From an uncultured Acidimicrobiaceae bacterium (lineage in GTDB: Bacteria > Actinomycetota > Acidimicrobiia > Spongiisociales > UBA5794), in assembly GCA_947258635.1 (NCBI GenBank), contig CAMYJM010000125.1, positions 1 to 7,093 of the forward strand: DNA of 7,093 bases, in the 5' to 3' direction. Below are positions 4,335-7,093 of this stretch, piece by piece. Under the pieces are notes generated by a model. It saw only the letters and a program-made list of their open reading frames with translations. It had not been told where the DNA came from and ran no database searches. The first letter of the stretch is position 1; each line of letters starts with the position of its first letter. The translations under genes were made by a program, and so were the position numbers.

Positions 4335-6926
4335 TCAGCAGCCGAGCTGCTCGAGTTGGCCGCGCAGGCGCTCCAGGGTCGCCGTGAACTCGGCGGCCTT
4401 GTCGCGTTCCTTGGCGACAACAGCGGCGGGAGCGCGCTCGACGAAATTGTCGTTGGCCAGCTTCGCTTGGGTGGCCGCCAACAAGCCCTCTGCCTCCGCG
4501 ATGACTTTCTGCAGCCGGGGACACTCGGCCTCGGGGTCGATCAGACCTTCGAGTGGAATGAACCCGTGGACATCCCCGGCAGCGAGCCGGCCGTGACCGG
4601 CCGTCGAGTCGGGAGCTCCAACACGCGGGGCGACTCGCCCGAGACTGCCGAGCTGCTCCAACCACCACCCTGCGGCGGCGCCGTCGGGAACCTCGAGCAG
4701 TAGGTCGAGGTGTTTCGCGCCCAGATTGTGCTCGGCACGGAAGCGGCGTACCCCGACAACGAGGTCCTGTAGCGTCTCGATACCTTCCGGGACGGCGTAG
4801 CCGGGCGGCTCCGGCCAGGTCGCCGTTATGAGCATCCCTTCCCCGACCAGCTCGGCCCACAACTCCTCGGTGACGAACGGAATGATCGGATGAAACAGCT
4901 TCAACAGGTCGCGCAGCACAACCCCAAGGGTCTGCTTCGTGACCGCGGCGCGCGCCTCCTCCCGCAGCGGCACTTTGGCCATCTCGAGGTACCAGTCGAA
5001 GACTTCGGACCAGGCGAAGTTATAGATCAGGGCGACGGCGTCGGAGAACTTGTAGTCCTCGAACAGCCCGTCGTACTCGGAAACGACCGTCGCCAGCCGC
5101 GACAGGATCCACTGCTCCGGTGGGGGTGGATCGCCGGGATAGCCCCCGGCCGCGGGGACGTTGGTGATCCCAACGTGTTCGACCGCGAAACGCAGCGCGT
5201 TCCACAGCTTGTTGCCGAACCGGCGGGCGGCGTCCACCCACTCCTCCGTGAACGGGATGTCCTGGCCCTGGGCGGCGGCCTGCAGCAGCGAGAGGCGCAA
5301 CGGGTCGGCCCCGTACTTGTCGACCAGCTCGAGTGGATCGACGGAGTTGTTGAGGCTCTTCGACATCTTGCGCCCATCCTCAGCCCGGACCAACCCGTGA
5401 ATCAGGGTTTCGGTGAACGGCACCTGATCCGTGAAATGAATCCCCATCTTCATCATGCGGGCCACCCAGAAGTAGATGATGTCGTAACCGGTGACGAGCA
5501 CCTGGGTCGGGTAGTAGGTGGCCAGGTCGTCGGTCCGGTCGGGCCATCCCAGCGTGGAGAAGGGCCACAGCGCGGACGAGAACCAAGTGTCGAGCACGTC
5601 CTCGTCGGCGCGCACCTGCCCGTGGCAGTGCGGGCACTCGGAGACGTCGGTACGAGAGACGATGACCTCGTCGCAATCGTCGCAATACCAGGCGGGGATG
5701 CGGTGACCCCACCACAGCTGGCGGCTGATGGTCCAGTCGCGCAGGTTCTCCATCCAGTGGAAGTAGTTGTTCTCCCACCGCTGCGGGACGAACCGGTTGT
5801 CGCCGTTCTTGACCGCGGCGATCGCCGGGATCACGAGCGGCTGCACCTTGACGAACCATTGCAGCGAGAGCATCGGCTCGATCGCGCTCTTGCATCGTGA
5901 GCAATGCCCCACGGAGTGGGTGTGCTCTTCGACTTCGCCGCGGACGCCCAAATCGCTCAGCGCGATGCTGACGGCCGCCCGGGCATCGAAGCGGTCCATA
6001 CCGGCGAACCGGCCGCCGGCTGCGGTGATCTTGGCGTCGGTGTCGATGACCTGAATCGGCTCCAGGTCGTGCCGCTGCCCGATCTCGAAGTCGAGCGGGT
6101 CGTGGGCCGGAGTGACCTTGACGGCGCCCGTACCGAAGTCCATCTCGACGGCGTCGTCGGCGACGACCGGGATCTCCCGATCCATCAGCGGGAGGCGCAC
6201 CGTGCGCCCTATCGCATCGACGTAGCGCGAATCGTCCGGGTGCACCGCAACGCCGGTGTCGCCGAGCATGGTCTCGGGCCGGGTGGTGGCCACCTCGATG
6301 GAGCCATTGCCGTCGGTGAACGGGTAGCGGATGTGGGTGAGGGTGCCCAGCTCCTCGTGGTGTTCGACCTCGATGTCGGAGATCGCGGTGTGGCAGCGCG
6401 GGCACCAGTTGATGATGCGATTGCCCCGGTAGACGAGCCCTTCTTCGTAGAGGGTGACGAACACTTCGCGCACTGCCCGCGACAAGCCGTCATCCAGCGT
6501 GAACCGCTCGCGCGTCCAGTCACACGAGAAGCCCATGGCTCGCATCTGCTTGGTAATGAGCCCGCCCGATGAGGCCTTCCACTGCCACACCTGCTCGACG
6601 AAGCCTTCGCGGCCGAGGTCGTGGCGGGTCATGCCCTCCTTGGCGAGCTCCCGCTCGACGACGTTCTGGGTCGCAATGCCGGCATGATCCATCCCGGGTA
6701 GCCACAGGGCCCGATACCCCTGCATTCGCTTGCGGCGGATGATGGCGTCCTGCATCGAACCGTCGAGGGCGTGCCCCATGTGGAGAACGCCGGTGACGTT
6801 GGGAGGGGGGATGACGATGGTGAACGGCTCACCGTCCGGGTTCGTCTCAGGTCGAAAGGCTCCGGAGGACTCCCAGAGCGGGTACCACCGCGATTCGATG
6901 TCCTGTGGCTCGTACGTTGGCTTCAT
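4335..6926 (-). CDS. valS: Valine-tRNA ligase (valyl-tRNA synthetase)
   Basis: Class I aminoacyl-tRNA synthetase that charges tRNA-Val and hydrolyses mis-activated threonine in its editing domain. It has 863 residues, in the range of the shorter bacterial ValRS type. N-terminal PPPNVTGVLHMGHALDG holds the HIGH-type motif HMGH (residues 49-52); WLPGMDHAGIATQ follows. Cys pairs at 175/178, 342/345, 415/418 and 431/434 fit zinc-binding inserts of the connective-peptide region. TTRPETMLGDT marks the CP1 editing domain. The KMSKS loop is at residues 520-524 (GRKMSKSLNN). DVLDTWFSSALWP precedes it. The last about 65 residues form the tRNA-binding coiled coil (heptad-like Leu/Ala, ending LRGQLEQLGC). 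ATG 6924-6926 fits the family N-terminus; no strong Shine-Dalgarno is present. It is the first gene of the run with folC, ndk and the small unknown gene. Confidence 0.98.
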   Translation of the reverse strand: MKPTYEPQDIESRWYPLWESSGAFRPETNPDGEPFTIVIPPPNVTGVLHMGHALDGSMQDAIIRRKRMQGYRALWLPGMDHAGIATQNVVERELAKEGMTRHDLGREGFVEQVWQWKASSGGLITKQMRAMGFSCDWTRERFTLDDGLSRAVREVFVTLYEEGLVYRGNRIINWCPRCHTAISDIEVEHHEELGTLTHIRYPFTDGNGSIEVATTRPETMLGDTGVAVHPDDSRYVDAIGRTVRLPLMDREIPVVADDAVEMDFGTGAVKVTPAHDPLDFEIGQRHDLEPIQVIDTDAKITAAGGRFAGMDRFDARAAVSIALSDLGVRGEVEEHTHSVGHCSRCKSAIEPMLSLQWFVKVQPLVIPAIAAVKNGDNRFVPQRWENNYFHWMENLRDWTISRQLWWGHRIPAWYCDDCDEVIVSRTDVSECPHCHGQVRADEDVLDTWFSSALWPFSTLGWPDRTDDLATYYPTQVLVTGYDIIYFWVARMMKMGIHFTDQVPFTETLIHGLVRAEDGRKMSKSLNNSVDPLELVDKYGADPLRLSLLQAAAQGQDIPFTEEWVDAARRFGNKLWNALRFAVEHVGITNVPAAGGYPGDPPPPEQWILSRLATVVSEYDGLFEDYKFSDAVALIYNFAWSEVFDWYLEMAKVPLREEARAAVTKQTLGVVLRDLLKLFHPIIPFVTEELWAELVGEGMLITATWPEPPGYAVPEGIETLQDLVVGVRRFRAEHNLGAKHLDLLLEVPDGAAAGWWLEQLGSLGRVAPRVGAPDSTAGHGRLAAGDVHGFIPLEGLIDPEAECPRLQKVIAEAEGLLAATQAKLANDNFVERAPAAVVAKERDKAAEFTATLERLRGQLEQLGC

Positions 6927-6978
6927 CGTGACCAGTCATTTCGCGACCCTTCCGCAACGGGTATCCCCGCGTGGCGCG

Positions 6979-6984
6979 ATTGTA
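6979..6984 (-). promoter_or_regulatory. Possible -10 element of the valS promoter
   Basis: On the minus strand the hexamer reads TACAAT, one mismatch from TATAAT, about 53 nt upstream of the valS ATG. The -35 position would fall within the 11-bp hairpin at 6992-7018 and has no good TTGACA match. The TACAAT also sits in the loop between a 6-bp inverted pair GGCGCG/CGCGCC (6973-6978, 6987-6992). Confidence 0.35.
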
Positions 6985-6991
6985 GACGCGC

Positions 6992-7018
6992 CGAGACCCG
7001 GGCATGACCCGGGTCTCG
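6992..7018. terminator. Perfect 11-bp hairpin upstream of valS, probable terminator of the preceding gene
   Basis: CGAGACCCGGG (6992-7002) pairs perfectly with CCCGGGTCTCG (7008-7018) around the loop CATGA. It is the most stable simple hairpin in the window. There is no T-tract on either side. Its placement between a possible gene end near 7047 (minus strand) and the possible valS promoter suits a terminator; an operator-like palindrome or leader structure is the alternative. Confidence 0.5.
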
Positions 7019-7037
7019 TGCTAGTCCCCCGATACCT

Positions 7038-7056
7038 GGCGGGTGCCTAACCCGCC
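7038..7056. terminator. 7-bp hairpin near the right edge
   Basis: GGCGGGT (7038-7044) pairs perfectly with ACCCGCC (7050-7056), loop GCCTA. On the minus strand a frame open from the window edge ends at TAG 7047-7049 inside this hairpin, with C-terminal residues TTEDRIQEGVKAG. That could be the tail of an upstream gene, but 14 codons are too few to call. Confidence 0.35.
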
Positions 7057-7093
7057 TTCACGCCTTCCTGAATCCTGTCTTCAGTTGTGGACC

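Noticed and set aside
2784..4703. Very long plus-strand ORF of 639 residues
   Set aside because: It is the antisense shadow of ndk, folC and the end of valS, caused by high-GC codon bias; the minus-strand products have clear motifs.
3760..4860. 366-residue minus-strand ORF rich in Arg and Gly
   Set aside because: It is out of frame with folC and valS over the same DNA and has shadow-like composition.
6927..7093. T-box leader of valS
   Set aside because: No antiterminator consensus like GGGUGGNACCGCG was found on the minus strand upstream of valS.
33..7093. GTTGTGGACC occurring at about 33, 373 and 7084
   Set aside because: Ten-base repeats are expected by chance in 7 kb, and the first copy is within mreB coding sequence (VHN codons).
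7047..7093. C-terminal tail of an upstream minus-strand gene
   Set aside because: Two minus-strand frames are open from the edge (ending at 7047 and 7058), and too few codons are visible to choose.

Overview
The window is a high-GC bacterial chromosome segment. On the minus strand it carries a conserved housekeeping run, valS (valyl-tRNA synthetase), folC (folylpolyglutamate/dihydrofolate synthase), ndk (nucleoside diphosphate kinase), a small protein of unknown function, and the first third of mreB at the left edge. Strong G/C bias at third codon positions, together with valS-folC-ndk close to mreB, suggests an uncultured actinobacterium (Acidimicrobiia-like is my guess). This is inferred from gene order and composition only.

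Layout from left to right: mreB start (minus, running off the left edge); a short divergent spacer; a small secreted lipoprotein (plus, 469-915); about 310 bp of GC-rich noncoding DNA full of inverted repeats and a 13-bp tandem duplication (916-1228); a MerB-family gene (plus, 1229-1939); an unknown protein (minus, 2000-2503); ndk; folC; valS; and a valS upstream region with two strong hairpins and a possible promoter.

The main discovery is the gene at 1229-1939. It looks like two small ORFs plus a gap, but one reading frame runs through two in-frame TGA codons (1499-1501 and 1697-1699) and ends at a third TGA. The translation aligns along its whole length with alkylmercury lyases (MerB). The two TGA codons fall exactly where MerB has its two catalytic cysteines (Cys96 and Cys159 of plasmid R831b-type MerB), and Glu94 sits at the place of the catalytic Asp99. 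Each TGA is followed, after 17 and 19 nt, by the apical loop of a strong hairpin with a GGUC(C) loop, the form expected of a bacterial SECIS element. I read this as a MerB-like organometal lyase with two active-site selenocysteines (U91 and U157). TGA is an ordinary stop in the neighbouring valS, folC, ndk and lipoprotein genes, so global TGA reassignment is not the explanation.

No selA, selB, selC or selD and no merA, merR or merT are in the window, so the Sec machinery must lie elsewhere and the enzyme appears to stand alone. The plus-strand pair (lipoprotein and MerB-like gene) looks like an accessory insertion between ndk and mreB, which are on the opposite strand.
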